A stretch of 64,000 nucleotides of DNA from Cohnella sp. GbtcB17 (GTDB lineage Bacteria > Bacillota > Bacilli > Paenibacillales > Paenibacillaceae), in contig NZ_JAGXJW010000010.1 in NCBI RefSeq assembly GCF_019091135.1, positions 95,803-159,802 on the forward strand. Reading direction: 5' to 3'. Below, in pieces: positions 15,592 to 24,655 of this stretch (the stretch's first letter is position 1; every line of letters starts with the position of its first letter). The notes below the pieces were generated by a model. The model did not search any database, was not told the origin of the DNA, and saw only the letters and a list, made by a program, of their open reading frames with translations. Both the position numbers and the translations under genes were made by a program.

Positions 15592-16461
15592 ATGGAACCT
15601 GCAAACGGCCAGCGGCAGCGAGAGCTCGCGCAATTTTTGAGGTCTCGCCGAGCCAGGCTTTCCCCGGAGCAAGTCGGCTTGCCCCCGGGCGGCAGAAGGC
15701 GAACGCCCGGATTGCGGCGCGAGGAAGTGGCGCTGCTGGCCGGCGTCAGCGCGGATTGGTATACGTGGCTGGAGCAGGCGCGCGATATCCAGGCATCCGC
15801 CCAGGTGCTGGACAGCATCGCGGCAGCTCTCCGGCTCGACGCGACCGAGAGAAGGCATCTATATCTGCTCGCACTGCAGCAGCTCCCGGCCGATCCGCAG
15901 CCTGACGACGGGGCCGTGCCGCGAACGCTGTGGCGGTTTCTCGAGCTGCAAGCGCCCTGCCCGGCTATCGCAACCGATCAGCGGATGGACGTCGTCGCCT
16001 GGAACCGGCCGGCTTGCCTGATTTATGGCGACTATGGGGCAATGTCTCAGCGTGATCGCAATACTGTATGGCGGACATTTACCTCGCCTTACATACGCGA
16101 GCTGCTTCGGGAAGGCTGGGAGCCGCATGCGCGCCACCGTTTGGCTCAGTTTCGCGCCGGTTACGCCAGATTCGCCGGCGATCCCTGGTGGCTGGGGATG
16201 ATCGAAGAGCTGACCCGCGTGAGCATCGAATTCCGCGAGTGGTGGCCGGCGCACGACGTGCTGAACGGTCCCGAGGGCACGAAGCACAACTATCATCCTT
16301 CGGCGGGGCTGCTCGTCTTCGAGCAAGCCGCCTTCACCGTGTCGAACGCGCCGCATCTGACGGCGATCGTCAACATGCCTTCGCCGGATGGCGACACGGC
16401 GGCCAGGCTGGAACGTCTGGTGAACGAACCCCGCCTCACCACAGCCGAACTCGCCGACTAA
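15592..16461 (+). CDS. XRE-type regulator with MmyB-like ligand-binding domain
   Basis: 289 residues from the ATG at 15592 (AAGGAAGTG about 10 bases upstream; the GTG at 15580 is too close to that site). N-terminal HTH: ELAQFLRSRRARLSPEQVGL, RRTPGLRREEVALLAGVSADWYTWLEQARDIQASAQVLDSIAAALRL. The C-terminal MmyB-like PAS-related domain has MDVVAWNRPACLIYGDY, NTVWRTFTSPYIRELL, FAGDPWWLGMIEELTRVSIEFREWWPAHDV and HPSAGLLVFEQAAFTVSNAP. Proteins of this type typically repress a neighbouring transporter or reductase. Divergent orientation makes the MFS pump the obvious target. Confidence 0.9.
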   Translation: MEPANGQRQRELAQFLRSRRARLSPEQVGLPPGGRRRTPGLRREEVALLAGVSADWYTWLEQARDIQASAQVLDSIAAALRLDATERRHLYLLALQQLPADPQPDDGAVPRTLWRFLELQAPCPAIATDQRMDVVAWNRPACLIYGDYGAMSQRDRNTVWRTFTSPYIRELLREGWEPHARHRLAQFRAGYARFAGDPWWLGMIEELTRVSIEFREWWPAHDVLNGPEGTKHNYHPSAGLLVFEQAAFTVSNAPHLTAIVNMPSPDGDTAARLERLVNEPRLTTAELAD

Positions 16462-16474
16462 AGTTATTCTCAAA

Positions 16475-16516
16475 CAAAAAAGACTCCTGCAGCGTTAACC
16501 GCAAGAGCCTTTTTGT
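16475..16516. terminator. Bidirectional terminator between regulator and lipoprotein genes
   Basis: A stem of about 9 bp (16482-16490 with 16501-16509, including G-U pairs) has A-rich sequence on the left and TTTTT on the right. It serves two convergent genes. Confidence 0.65.
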
Positions 16517-16535
16517 TTTTCAGCCGCTGCGGCGG

Positions 16536-17000
16536 CTACACTTCCGTCCAGGTCAACGTGAGCTCCACGACGCCCTCTTCGGCCGCCAGCGGGCCGCCGA
16601 TCAGCGACCATGCTTCTTTTTTGCTTTTACCGTTCCCCTGTATGATCAGGTTCTTGTCGTCGACTGTCTGGACGGCATTCTCGCCCAGTTCGGCGTCGAA
16701 GTAATCCTTGTATAAGGCCGAAACTTCGTTCATGTTTTTCTTGGTTGCGAAAATGAGCAGCACCGAACGTTTGCCGTCCGTCGTTTCCTGGTGGGACGTA
16801 CGAATATCGGCATCTTCGGGCAGCGGAAACCGGTCGGGCAAGAACGACGGACGCTCGGTAGAACCTGAATCCACCGCATTCTCGGCCGCACTGCCGCCGG
16901 ACGGCGAATTCACCGCAGCCGGTTCCTTGTCGGCGCATGCGCCGAGCAGTACGCTTCCCAGAAGAAGCAATGCCGCCCCGCGAGCGATACGAATCATCAT
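16536..17000 (-). CDS. Putative lipoprotein of unknown function
   Basis: 154 residues from the ATG at 16998-17000 (TAGGAGTG upstream); the longer frame lacks a ribosome binding site. The signal peptide ends in a lipobox, GSVLLGAC. A Ser/Glu-rich linker is followed by a compact domain: LPDRFPLPEDADIRTSHQETTDGKRSVLLIFATKKNMNEVSALYKDYFDAELGENAVQTVDDKNLIIQG, ending ...VELTLTWTEV. The domain resembles small secreted alpha/beta modules with a predicted oligomerisation-type helix, but I cannot name the family. It lies just downstream of prfA on the same strand, separated by the prfA terminator side. Confidence 0.7.
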   Translation of the reverse strand: MMIRIARGAALLLLGSVLLGACADKEPAAVNSPSGGSAAENAVDSGSTERPSFLPDRFPLPEDADIRTSHQETTDGKRSVLLIFATKKNMNEVSALYKDYFDAELGENAVQTVDDKNLIIQGNGKSKKEAWSLIGGPLAAEEGVVELTLTWTEV

Positions 17001-17100
17001 GCTTACACTCCTACCCTGTTCGGAATATATAGCCTCATTGACACTGGCATTTCCAATTCCTACCCCATTTTTCTTTCCAAGAAACGGCAGTTGTTGTGCC

Positions 17101-17141
17101 AAAAAAAGAAGACACCCGCCCCATCGAGGCTTGATGTCTTC
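17101..17141 (-). terminator. Terminator of prfA
   Basis: GAAGACA (17108-17114) pairs with TGTCTTC (17135-17141) and is followed on the minus strand by TTTTTTT. Confidence 0.85.
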
Positions 17142-17150
17142 AGATTCATT

Positions 17151-18233
17151 TTAATGGCTCGCAGCCATGCCTTCCTTCTCCAGCAGCTCAGCCTGCTCGG
17201 CGATCGACAGCGCCTGCACGATCTCGTTCATCTCGCCGTTCAGCACGGAGTCGAGCTTGTGCAGCGTCAGGCCGATGCGGTGATCGGTGACGCGGCTCTG
17301 CGGGAAGTTGTACGTCCGGATGCGCTCGCTGCGGTCGCCCGTGCCGACCTTCTCGCGGCGCTCGCCCGCGTACTTGGCGTTCTCTTCCTGAATCTTGATG
17401 TCCATAATGCGCGTACGGAGCACCTGGAGCGCCTTCGCCTTGTTGTCGTTCTGGGACTTGCCGTCCTGACAGGTGGCGATGATGCCGGTCGGGATATGCG
17501 TCACGCGCACGGCGGACTTGGTCGTATTGACCGACTGGCCGCCCGCGCCGCTCGAGCAGAACGTGTCCACGCGAATGTCTTTGTCCAGAATCTCGATGTC
17601 CAGCTCTTCAGCCTCCGGCATGACGACAACGGTCGATGTCGACGTATGGATCCGGCCGCCGGACTCGGTCTCGGGCACCCGCTGCACGCGGTGGGCGCCG
17701 CTCTCGAACTTCATCTTGCTATAGGCGCCTTGTCCGTTGATGGTGAAAATAACTTCCTTGAAGCCGCCGAGGTCGCTCACGCTCGCTTCGAGCAGCTCCG
17801 TGCGCCAGCCTTGGCTGTCGGCGTACTTGGCGTACATCCGGTACAGCTCCGCGGCGAACAAGTTCGCCTCTTCGCCGCCGGCCGCGCCACGGATCTCGAC
17901 GATGACGTTCTTGTCGTCGTTGGGATCCTTGGGCAGCAGCAGGACGCGCACCAGCTCCTCCAGTTCCTCTTTGCGGGCGGCGAGCTCCTCGATCTCCATT
18001 TTGACCATGGCCTTCATCTCGTCGTCCAGCTTGTCTTCGAGCATCGCCTTGGCGTCGGCCAGCTGCTCCGACACTTGCTTATATTCCACGTAAGCCTGAT
18101 ACGGCTCTTGCAGATCCGATTGTTCCTTCGCATACGCGCGCAGCCGGGCCGAATCGTTCATCACGTCCGGGTCGCACAATAACTCGCTCAGCTTCTCGTA
18201 TCGGTCCGCCAGTGCCTGCAGTCGATCCAGCAC
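17151..18233 (-). CDS. prfA: Peptide chain release factor 1
   Basis: 360 residues from a GTG at 18231-18233. The in-frame TTG at 18242 touches the GGAGG directly, so the GTG nine bases on is the start and gives the canonical [16 protein letters not shown]-terminus. Terminates translation at UAA and UAG. The catalytic GGQ (residues 231-233) sits in [17 protein letters not shown], with [26 protein letters not shown] before it and [22 protein letters not shown] after. It heads the conserved prfA...glyA gene order. Confidence 0.97.
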   Translation of the reverse strand: MLDRLQALADRYEKLSELLCDPDVMNDSARLRAYAKEQSDLQEPYQAYVEYKQVSEQLADAKAMLEDKLDDEMKAMVKMEIEELAARKEELEELVRVLLLPKDPNDDKNVIVEIRGAAGGEEANLFAAELYRMYAKYADSQGWRTELLEASVSDLGGFKEVIFTINGQGAYSKMKFESGAHRVQRVPETESGGRIHTSTSTVVVMPEAEELDIEILDKDIRVDTFCSSGAGGQSVNTTKSAVRVTHIPTGIIATCQDGKSQNDNKAKALQVLRTRIMDIKIQEENAKYAGERREKVGTGDRSERIRTYNFPQSRVTDHRIGLTLHKLDSVLNGEMNEIVQALSIAEQAELLEKEGMAASH

Positions 18234-18310
18234 TTCAACCAACCTCCGGTAATCGTAATCGTAGTCTCCTCATTATATCATACCCTTGCAAGTGCCGGCG
18301 CGCGACGGCT

Positions 18311-19192
18311 TCAAGCCCGCTCGGCCGTCGCGATGCTACGCGGCGCCGCGCTTCGCCAGTTAACGAGGAAGATGCCCGTGCAGATCATCGCGCCTCCAAC
18401 GGCCACGTATGCATGAAGCGGCTCGCCGAGCAGCACCGCCCCGCCGATGACGCCGAAGAATGGGGCCAGGAACAGGAACGCGTTAGTTTTAGCCGGATCG
18501 CCCCGCTTCAGCAGATAGGACCAGCCGGTAAACTGCAAGATCGAATTGACGAGCACGAGCCAGACGAGCGAGAAATAAAATCCGCCGCCGAGCTCGATGT
18601 GCGGACGCTCGAACAACGCGCTCAGCAGGCCGAGCACGATGCCGCCGAGCAGCATCTGGTAGGCGGTCAGCACCCAGGTATCGATCTCTTGTCCCCACCG
18701 TTTGATGAGCAGCGTCGAGGCCGCGAAGCAGCAGGCGCCGAGCAGCGAGATAAGCGTCCCAGGGTTCATCGAAAAATGCGCGCCCATCGTGCAGAAGACG
18801 CCGGCGAAGCCGAGCGCTACGCCAACCCATTGGACGACTCTGTACCTGGCCTTCAAGAACAAGGCGCCGAACAAGATGACGAGCAGCGGGTTCACGAAAA
18901 TGAGGATCGCCGACTCGCCGGACGAGATCCACCGCATGCTGTAATAGCTGCATCCCATGATGCCCGCGGAGTTCAGCGTGCCGATCAGCGCGATGCGCAG
19001 CCAGGACCAGACGTCCTTCGGCTTGGTCCGGCGCGCCGTGAACGCAGCCATGAGCAGGCCGGCAACGACGAATCGTATGCACATGAGCAGAAAAGGCGGC
19101 GCATAATCGAGCCCGATCCGGCCGACCGGAAACGCGAGCCCCATGGACAGCATGGTGACGAAAATCAGTGAAGCGTAAACTTTGGGATTCAT
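18311..19192 (-). CDS. EamA-family (DMT superfamily) transporter
   Basis: 293 residues with ten predicted membrane segments in two EamA repeats (about 5-135 and 150-282). First repeat: YASLIFVTMLSMGLAFPVGRIGLDYAPPFLLMCIRFVVAGLLMA, with the SSGESAILIFVNPLLVILFGALFL loop. Second repeat: LISLLGACCFAASTLLIKRW through AFLFLAPFFGVIGGAVLLGEPLHAYVAVGGAMICTGIFLV. The family exports amino acids, metabolites or drugs; the substrate is not predictable. It is divergent from the LysR gene at 19322, which probably controls it. Confidence 0.9.
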   Translation of the reverse strand: MNPKVYASLIFVTMLSMGLAFPVGRIGLDYAPPFLLMCIRFVVAGLLMAAFTARRTKPKDVWSWLRIALIGTLNSAGIMGCSYYSMRWISSGESAILIFVNPLLVILFGALFLKARYRVVQWVGVALGFAGVFCTMGAHFSMNPGTLISLLGACCFAASTLLIKRWGQEIDTWVLTAYQMLLGGIVLGLLSALFERPHIELGGGFYFSLVWLVLVNSILQFTGWSYLLKRGDPAKTNAFLFLAPFFGVIGGAVLLGEPLHAYVAVGGAMICTGIFLVNWRSAAPRSIATAERA

Positions 19193-19283
19193 CTAGTATT
19201 CTCCCCTTCGCGGATTGCTTTTGATAAAAATGATTGTATTCCTCGCTCGCGTTCAAATAAAATAGAAATAAATCATGTCTGAC

Positions 19284-19298
19284 ATCACTGAAAGTGAT
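19284..19298. promoter_or_regulatory. LysR-type binding site between EamA transporter and LysR gene
   Basis: A perfect inverted repeat, ATCACT-GAA-AGTGAT, contains the T-N11-A box of LysR regulators. It lies 24 bases before the lysR start in the divergent intergenic region. Confidence 0.65.
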
Positions 19299-19321
19299 AG
19301 CAACAAAGGAGGATGAGGGGA

Positions 19322-20473
19322 ATGGAGAGCGGAGACTTGCGCGTATTTCGGGCGGTGGCGCTTGCGGGGACGGTGACGGCGGCCGCGGCCAAGCTCGGTT
19401 ACGTGCAATCGAACGTAACGGCGCGCATTCGCCAGCTGGAGACCGATCTGGGCAAGCCTTTGTTCCATCGTCACAACCGGGGCATGACGCTGACGGCCGA
19501 CGGCAAGCTCCTGCTGGACTACGCCGGACGGATCGTCGGACTGCTGGACGAGGCGGCCAAAGCCGTATCGTCGCTCGAAGGACCGCTCGGACCGCTCGCC
19601 ATCGCCTCCACGCAGAGCTGCGCAGCCGTACGGCTGCCGAGGCTGCTCGCCGGCTATCACCGTCAGTATCCGGATGTCGAGCTGTCGCTCTCGACGGGAC
19701 ATTCGTCCGCGGTGCTGGAAAAAGTGCTGCGATACGAAGCGGACGGCGGATTTCTGGCGGGACCGTGGCCGGAGGACGAGGTTCATGCCGTTCCCGCGTT
19801 CGACGAGGAGATCGTCCTAGTGTCCGCGACCGAGCATACCCGGACGGACGCGCTGGCCGGTGTGCCGTTGCTCGTATTCACGGACGGCTGCTACTATCGG
19901 TCCGTGCTGGAGCGCTGGACCAGGGATCGCGCCTGGTCGCAGCCGCGAATCATGGAGTTCGGCACGCTGGAGGCGATCGTCGGCGGCGTGTCGGCCGGGC
20001 TCGGCATTTCGCTGCTCCCGCTCAGCGTCGTCGCCAAGGCAGCGGAGGAGGGCTTGCTGCGCGTGCATTCGCTGCCGAAGCCGTACAATCGGATCCGCAC
20101 TTACTTCGTCATCCGCAAGGACGCTTACGTGAGCAGACCGCTCTCGTTGTTTTTGGATGAGCTGGCGGATGCGCGGGAGGCCGCGGACGATGCGGCGAGC
20201 GAAGGGTCTGGCGATTCGGCGGGCCGGGGTGAAGGCGGACCGGCAGACGAGGACCCGGGTAGCGCGGCAGGCTGGAGCAAAGAGAAACTGCCGACGTCGA
20301 CGGCTGATAGCAGCGCGGGAAGGAACGCCGACGAAGCGCCGGCAGGGGGACGTGAGCGGGCTTCGGATGGCGACGCGGATCGAGACTGGATGCAGGAGCT
20401 CGGACAAACGCAGGGAGCCGGACAAACCAAGGCTGCACGCCGCGGCAAACGCAAAGGAGAGATCACCGCATGA
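19322..20473 (+). CDS. LysR-family regulator with a long C-terminal tail
   Basis: 383 residues from the ATG at 19322 (GGAGG plus 9 bases; the ATG at 19313 abuts the Shine-Dalgarno). The winged HTH is DLRVFRAVALAGTVTAAAAKLGYVQSNVTARIRQLETDLGKPLFHRHNRGMTLTADG. The type-2 periplasmic-binding-like effector domain spans about 85-285 (GPLAIASTQSCAAVRLPRLLAGY to YFVIRKDAYVSRPLSLFLDELADA). The last 95 or so residues are Gly/Ser/Asp/Glu/Arg-rich and predicted disordered, far beyond the usual 300-residue LysR length. The stop overlaps the next start as ATGA, coupling it to the WYL regulator. Confidence 0.9.
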   Translation: MESGDLRVFRAVALAGTVTAAAAKLGYVQSNVTARIRQLETDLGKPLFHRHNRGMTLTADGKLLLDYAGRIVGLLDEAAKAVSSLEGPLGPLAIASTQSCAAVRLPRLLAGYHRQYPDVELSLSTGHSSAVLEKVLRYEADGGFLAGPWPEDEVHAVPAFDEEIVLVSATEHTRTDALAGVPLLVFTDGCYYRSVLERWTRDRAWSQPRIMEFGTLEAIVGGVSAGLGISLLPLSVVAKAAEEGLLRVHSLPKPYNRIRTYFVIRKDAYVSRPLSLFLDELADAREAADDAASEGSGDSAGRGEGGPADEDPGSAAGWSKEKLPTSTADSSAGRNADEAPAGGRERASDGDADRDWMQELGQTQGAGQTKAARRGKRKGEITA

Positions 20474-21450
20474 AGCTGGATCGGCTGTTGGCCATCACGA
20501 TGCTCATGCTCGGCAAGCGCCGGATCGGAGCCAAGGAGCTGGCCGACCGGTTCGAAGTATCGCTTCGGACCGTTTACCGCGACATGGAGACGCTCTGCCA
20601 GGCGGGCATTCCTATCGTTTCGTACGCGGGCGAAGGCGGCGGGTATGAGATTATGGAGCGATATCGGCTGGAGCGCCAGTTCCTCACGCTCGAGGAGCTG
20701 CAGGCGATGGTCATCGCATTGAAGGGTATCAGCCCGACGATGGAGGAGCGGGAGATCGGCAGGCTGCTGGACAAAGTCGGCGCGATGCTGTCCGGGACGG
20801 AGCATGGTTTGCCGAACGCTTCGGAGCAGATGGTCATCGACATCAATCCCTGGGGCGGCGGCTCGCGGGACAAGGCGAAGGTCGCTCTGCTCCGGGAAGC
20901 GATCAGAGACCGGCGCATCGTACGTTTCGCCTACACGGGCATGTCCGGCGAGCGATCCGAACGCCGCTGCGAGCCGGTACGTTTGGTACTCAAGGGGCTT
21001 GTCTGGTATGTGTACGGATACTGTCTGATCCGGGAGGACTTCCGGTTGTTTCGGCTGTCGCGCGTCAGGGATCTGACGCGGACCGACGAGTCGTTCGAAC
21101 GCCGGGAGGAGCCCGAGGCGAGGCCGCTCACATGGAGCAGCATGCCGAACGAGGCATGCGCCCGCGTCACGGAGATCGTCGTTCGGTTCGCGCCGATCGC
21201 GCGGACGCGGGCGGAGGATTATTTCGGATCGCTCGACAGCGCGCAGGTCATGGAAGATCTGCCCGACGGCTCCCTGCTCGTGCGCGCGACGCAGCCGGAC
21301 GAGCCTTGGCTGCACCTGTGGCTGCTGGGCTTCGGCACGAGCGCTTACGTCGTATCGCCGCCCGAATTGGCCGCCGCCGTTCGCGAACGCGCCGAGGAAG
21401 TGCTGCGGCTTTATCCGGCCGCTGACACGCAGTTGTCAGTGGTCCGCTGA
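20470..21450 (+). CDS. YafY-type HTH-WYL transcriptional regulator
   Basis: 326 residues. The N-terminal HTH-11 domain is MKLDRLLAITMLMLGKRRIGAKELADRFEVSLRTVYRDMETLCQAGIPIVSYAGEGGGYEI. The WYL domain (about 135-215) is LLREAIRDRRIVRFAYTG...ERRCEPVRLVLKGLVWYVYGYCLIREDFRLFRLSRVRDL. The C-terminal WCX region spans about 235-318. WYL domains sense small ligands or nucleic-acid damage products. The gene is translationally coupled to the upstream LysR gene and followed at 78 bases by a DinB-type gene, a frequent WYL target. Confidence 0.92.
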   Translation: MKLDRLLAITMLMLGKRRIGAKELADRFEVSLRTVYRDMETLCQAGIPIVSYAGEGGGYEIMERYRLERQFLTLEELQAMVIALKGISPTMEEREIGRLLDKVGAMLSGTEHGLPNASEQMVIDINPWGGGSRDKAKVALLREAIRDRRIVRFAYTGMSGERSERRCEPVRLVLKGLVWYVYGYCLIREDFRLFRLSRVRDLTRTDESFERREEPEARPLTWSSMPNEACARVTEIVVRFAPIARTRAEDYFGSLDSAQVMEDLPDGSLLVRATQPDEPWLHLWLLGFGTSAYVVSPPELAAAVRERAEEVLRLYPAADTQLSVVR

Positions 21451-21528
21451 TATGCTGGGCTGGCAACGTACAGCGCGGCCGTCCGCACGGACAGCTCGCA
21501 GTCTTTGATCCCAGGGAGGATGATCCTT

Positions 21529-22032
21529 ATGTTCATGAGTATCGAGAGCTTCATTCAGGAGTGGGAAAACGAATCCGCACGCACGCGTCGGCTGCTGGAA
21601 ACGCTGACCGACGCATCGCTGTCCCAAAGCGTGGCCGAAGGCTTCCGAACGCTCGGGCGGCTCGCCTGGCATTTGACCTGCAGCCCGCAAGAGATGCTGG
21701 TCCGCACGGGACTCTCGCTGCCCGCGCCCGGCGACGAGCATGTCGTGCCGGCAGCGGCTGCGGAGATCGCGGCCGCCTATGCGCGGACCGCGCGCGAGGT
21801 CGCCGACGCCGTGCGCGGCCAATGGACGGACGCCGAACTGGCAGCGATGAGCGATATGTACGGCGAGCAGTGGCCGAACGGCCTGACGCTGCGCGCCGTC
21901 ATCCAGCATGAGGTGCATCACCGGGGCCAGATGACCGTGCTGATGCGCCAGGCGGGATTGTCGGTGCCGGGCGTATACGGACCGGCGCGCGAGGAATGGG
22001 CCGCCATGGGCATGGAGCCGCCGGTCGTCTGA
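21529..22032 (+). CDS. DinB/YfiT-like metal-dependent four-helix-bundle protein
   Basis: 167 residues from the ATG at 21529 (GGGAGG plus 9 bases; earlier TTG/ATG codons overlap that site). The three metal-binding histidines of the DinB fold are visible: H48 in RLAWHLTCSP, H127 and H131 in IQHEVHHRGQM. The N-terminal helix ESFIQEWENESARTRRLLETLTDASL is typical. Family members act as bacillithiol- or mycothiol-dependent transferases or have unknown roles; the substrate here is unknown. It is the last gene of the LysR-WYL-DinB set. Confidence 0.88.
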   Translation: MFMSIESFIQEWENESARTRRLLETLTDASLSQSVAEGFRTLGRLAWHLTCSPQEMLVRTGLSLPAPGDEHVVPAAAAEIAAAYARTAREVADAVRGQWTDAELAAMSDMYGEQWPNGLTLRAVIQHEVHHRGQMTVLMRQAGLSVPGVYGPAREEWAAMGMEPPVV

Positions 22033-22036
22033 TGCG

Positions 22037-22200
22037 GCAGGGCGAGATAGCCGGTTTTTCCGGCTATCTCCTTTCTCTCCCCCCCGCACCCGGCTCCGTT
22101 AACCGATTTTTCCGGCTATCTCGGCCTCGCCAACTTCTTACCCGGCTCCGTTAGCCGGTTGTTCCGGCTTACTCAGCCTCATTAACCTCGCATCCGGCTA
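22037..22200. repeat. 52-bp-period hairpin repeats (AGCCGG-loop-CCGGCT type), about 3.3 copies
   Basis: TCCGGCT cores start at 22059, 22111 and 22163, and the flanking CCCGGCTCCG element at 22089, 22141 and (degenerate) 22193: all 52 bases apart. The first copy forms a perfect 9-bp hairpin, GATAGCCGG/CCGGCTATC with TTTTT between the arms. It lies directly after the DinB stop. Confidence 0.8.
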
Positions 22201-22226
22201 TATCATCCCTATCAACTTCGAAGGCG

Positions 22227-22694
22227 CTCTGAAAGGCTCCGATAAGCGCATTCAGGCACTAACTCCGTCACCAACACGCTCGAAAAGGCGCCGATAAGCG
22301 CATATGGGCACTATCTCCACCGCCAACCCGCTCCAATAGGCGCCGATAAGCGCATTCAGGCACTAACTCCGTCACCAACACGCTCGAAAAGGCGCCGATA
22401 AGCGCATATGGGCACTATCTCCACCGCCAACCCGCTCCAATAGGCGCCGATAAGCGCATTCAGGCACTAACTCTGCCACCAACTCGCTCGATAAGGCGCC
22501 GATAAGCGCATACGGGCACTAACTCCACCGCCAACTCGCTCGATAAGGCGCCGATAAGTGCACACGGGCACTAACTCCACCGCCAACTCGCTCGATAAGG
22601 CACCGATAAGCGCATACGGGCACTAACTCTGCCACCAACTCGCTCGATAAGGCGCCGATAAGCGCATACGGGCACTAACTCTGCCGCCCTGTGA
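22227..22694. repeat. Nine tandem copies of a 52-bp repeat (CCGATAAGCGCA type)
   Basis: Nine consecutive 52-base units, each with CCGATAAGYGCA, then GGGCACT or AGGCACT, then CACCAAC or CGCCAAC. Copies 1-2 and 3-4 are near-identical as a 104-base pair (ATTCAGG unit then ATATGGG unit), which shows higher-order duplication. No stable coding frame runs through it (52 is not a multiple of 3). It lies between two convergent genes (DinB and the ABC exporter). Confidence 0.92.
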
Positions 22695-22768
22695 TGCCTT
22701 CCCCTGATTCTCTTCGCTGCCGCCCCCCTGTGCAGTGTTACAAACTACTCCCCCGCGCCGGCCGGCGT

Positions 22769-24541
22769 CTACGCGAACTGCGTGCGGTACAGCTTGGCGT
22801 ACAGACCGTCCCGCGAGAGCAGCTCCTCATGGGTGCCCAATTCGACAATGCGCCCCCGGTCCATCACCGCGATGGCGTCGGCGGCGCGGACGGTGGACAG
22901 GCGGGGCGCGATCGCGATCGTCGTGCGGCCGGCCATCAGGCTGTCGAGCGCCTCCTGCACGTATGCCTCGGAACGCGAGTCCAGATGCGAGGTCGCCTCG
23001 TCGAGTACAAGAATCCGCGGATTTTTCAAAATGGCCCGCGCGATCGCGATCCGCTGGCGTTCGCCGCCCGACAGACGATGTCCCCGCTCCCCTACCTTCG
23101 TATCGTAGCCCTGCGGCAGTCCCGCGATCACGTCATGAATGTAGGCCTGCCGGCACGCGGCTTCCATTTCCGCCATCGTGGCGTCTTCTTTGGCAAACCG
23201 AAGATTGTCTGCGATCGTGCCGTAAAATAAAAACGGCTCCTGCGTCACATAGCCGATCTGCTCGCGCAGCGAAGCCGTTGTCACGCCGCGAATGTCCTCC
23301 CCGTCGATACGCACGGTCCCCCGTGTCGGGTCGTACAGCCGGCCGACCAGGCCCGCCAGCGTCGTTTTGCCGGCACCGCTCGGCCCGACCAGCGCGAGCA
23401 ACTGTCCCGGCCGCGCAGTCAAGTTAATCTCCCTCAGTACAGCCGCTCCGCCCGCAGCATACCCGAACGAGACGCCTTCGAACTCGACCAGCCCGCTCCC
23501 TGGCTGAAGCGGCCGGGCATCCGGCGCGTCCTCGACCTCGGGCTTCAGATCGAGATATTCGAAGATGCGCTGAAAGATCCCCATCGCGGCGGACAAGTCA
23601 AGATGCATGCCGAGCAAGCCGGACACCGGCTCGTACATACGGCCGGTCAACGCGGCGAACGCGATGACCGAACCGATGGACAAACCGCCGTGAATCACGA
23701 GCCAGCCGCCGTACAAATAAACGATCGCAGTCGCCACCGGATTGGATACGCCCGCCGCCATCCCGTACCATCTCCCGATGAGGCCGAGCCGCAGCTCCAT
23801 GCTTTTCACCGTGTCGTTCATCTCGCCGAACTTGCGGACCTGGGCTTCCTCCCGCCCGTAGATACGGGTCAGCAGCGCGCCCGACACGCCGAACGTCTCC
23901 GACAGATGCGAGGACATCTCGCCTCGCAGCGTTTGTACGCGCAGCCGAAGCGACTTGCGCAACGCTCCGATCCGTCTGGCGGGCAGCAGCAGCACCGGGA
24001 TGACGACCATCGAGACGAGCGCCAGCCTCCAATCGAGCCGAAGCAGAATGACCACAGTCGCGACGAGGGTGACGGCCTGCGTGATCGCGTTGACGATCGT
24101 GCCCGTGATGGCGCCCTGCACGGCCTGCACATCGCCCGAGATGCGCTGGACGATCTCTCCCGTCCGCGACCTGGTGAAGAACGACATCGACTGCCGCTGC
24201 AAATTGCGGAACAGCCGGTCGTTCAGATCCCGCATGACGCTCTGTCCGACCTTGTTGTTCAGGTGCGTCTGCCAGACGTTCAAGACGCCCTTGGCGAGCG
24301 GACTCGCAGCCATCAGACCTGCGAACAGCAGCAGAAGACCTGCATCCTTCTTCGGAATCGCCTGGTCGACGAGCTCTTTGGTCGCAAGCGGAGCAGCCAG
24401 CCCTGCAAGGGTCGCCGCAAGAGAAAGCAGTAATATAAATGTCAATTGGCCGACGTACGGCCTGAACAATAGCAAGACCCGGGACAGCTTGACGTCCGAC
24501 AGTTTTGCGCCTGCCTGATGATTTTCGCTTAGTCTTCGCAT
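22769..24541 (-). CDS. ABC exporter, fused membrane and ATPase half-transporter, with an altered H-loop
   Basis: 590 residues of multidrug-exporter type (BmrA/LmrA-like). Six membrane helices span about 28-310, followed by the nucleotide-binding domain at about 350-590. Walker A is G386-PSGAGKT, the Q-loop is YVTQEPFLF, the signature LSGGE is at 490-494, and Walker B is ILVLD514-E515. The switch (H-loop) histidine expected in AIAHRLST is replaced by proline, AIAP546RLST (codon CCC). This histidine normally supports ATP hydrolysis, so activity may be low or the protein may depend on a partner. No partner half-transporter is adjacent. Confidence 0.93.
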   Translation of the reverse strand: MRRLSENHQAGAKLSDVKLSRVLLLFRPYVGQLTFILLLSLAATLAGLAAPLATKELVDQAIPKKDAGLLLLFAGLMAASPLAKGVLNVWQTHLNNKVGQSVMRDLNDRLFRNLQRQSMSFFTRSRTGEIVQRISGDVQAVQGAITGTIVNAITQAVTLVATVVILLRLDWRLALVSMVVIPVLLLPARRIGALRKSLRLRVQTLRGEMSSHLSETFGVSGALLTRIYGREEAQVRKFGEMNDTVKSMELRLGLIGRWYGMAAGVSNPVATAIVYLYGGWLVIHGGLSIGSVIAFAALTGRMYEPVSGLLGMHLDLSAAMGIFQRIFEYLDLKPEVEDAPDARPLQPGSGLVEFEGVSFGYAAGGAAVLREINLTARPGQLLALVGPSGAGKTTLAGLVGRLYDPTRGTVRIDGEDIRGVTTASLREQIGYVTQEPFLFYGTIADNLRFAKEDATMAEMEAACRQAYIHDVIAGLPQGYDTKVGERGHRLSGGERQRIAIARAILKNPRILVLDEATSHLDSRSEAYVQEALDSLMAGRTTIAIAPRLSTVRAADAIAVMDRGRIVELGTHEELLSRDGLYAKLYRTQFA

Positions 24542-24655
24542 ATGGCTTAGCTTCTTTCCGATGAGGTCCGTGATAAATGCCTGTTAGCTCGATTATAGCA
24601 AGATCGGCGCCGCCTCACATCCGCCCGGCCGACGCGAAGACATGCCCGTCCTTAT

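Noticed and set aside
22227..22694. Nine regularly spaced repeats as a CRISPR array
   Set aside because: The whole 52-bp unit is repeated, including what would be spacers. There is no cas gene and no unique spacer sequence.
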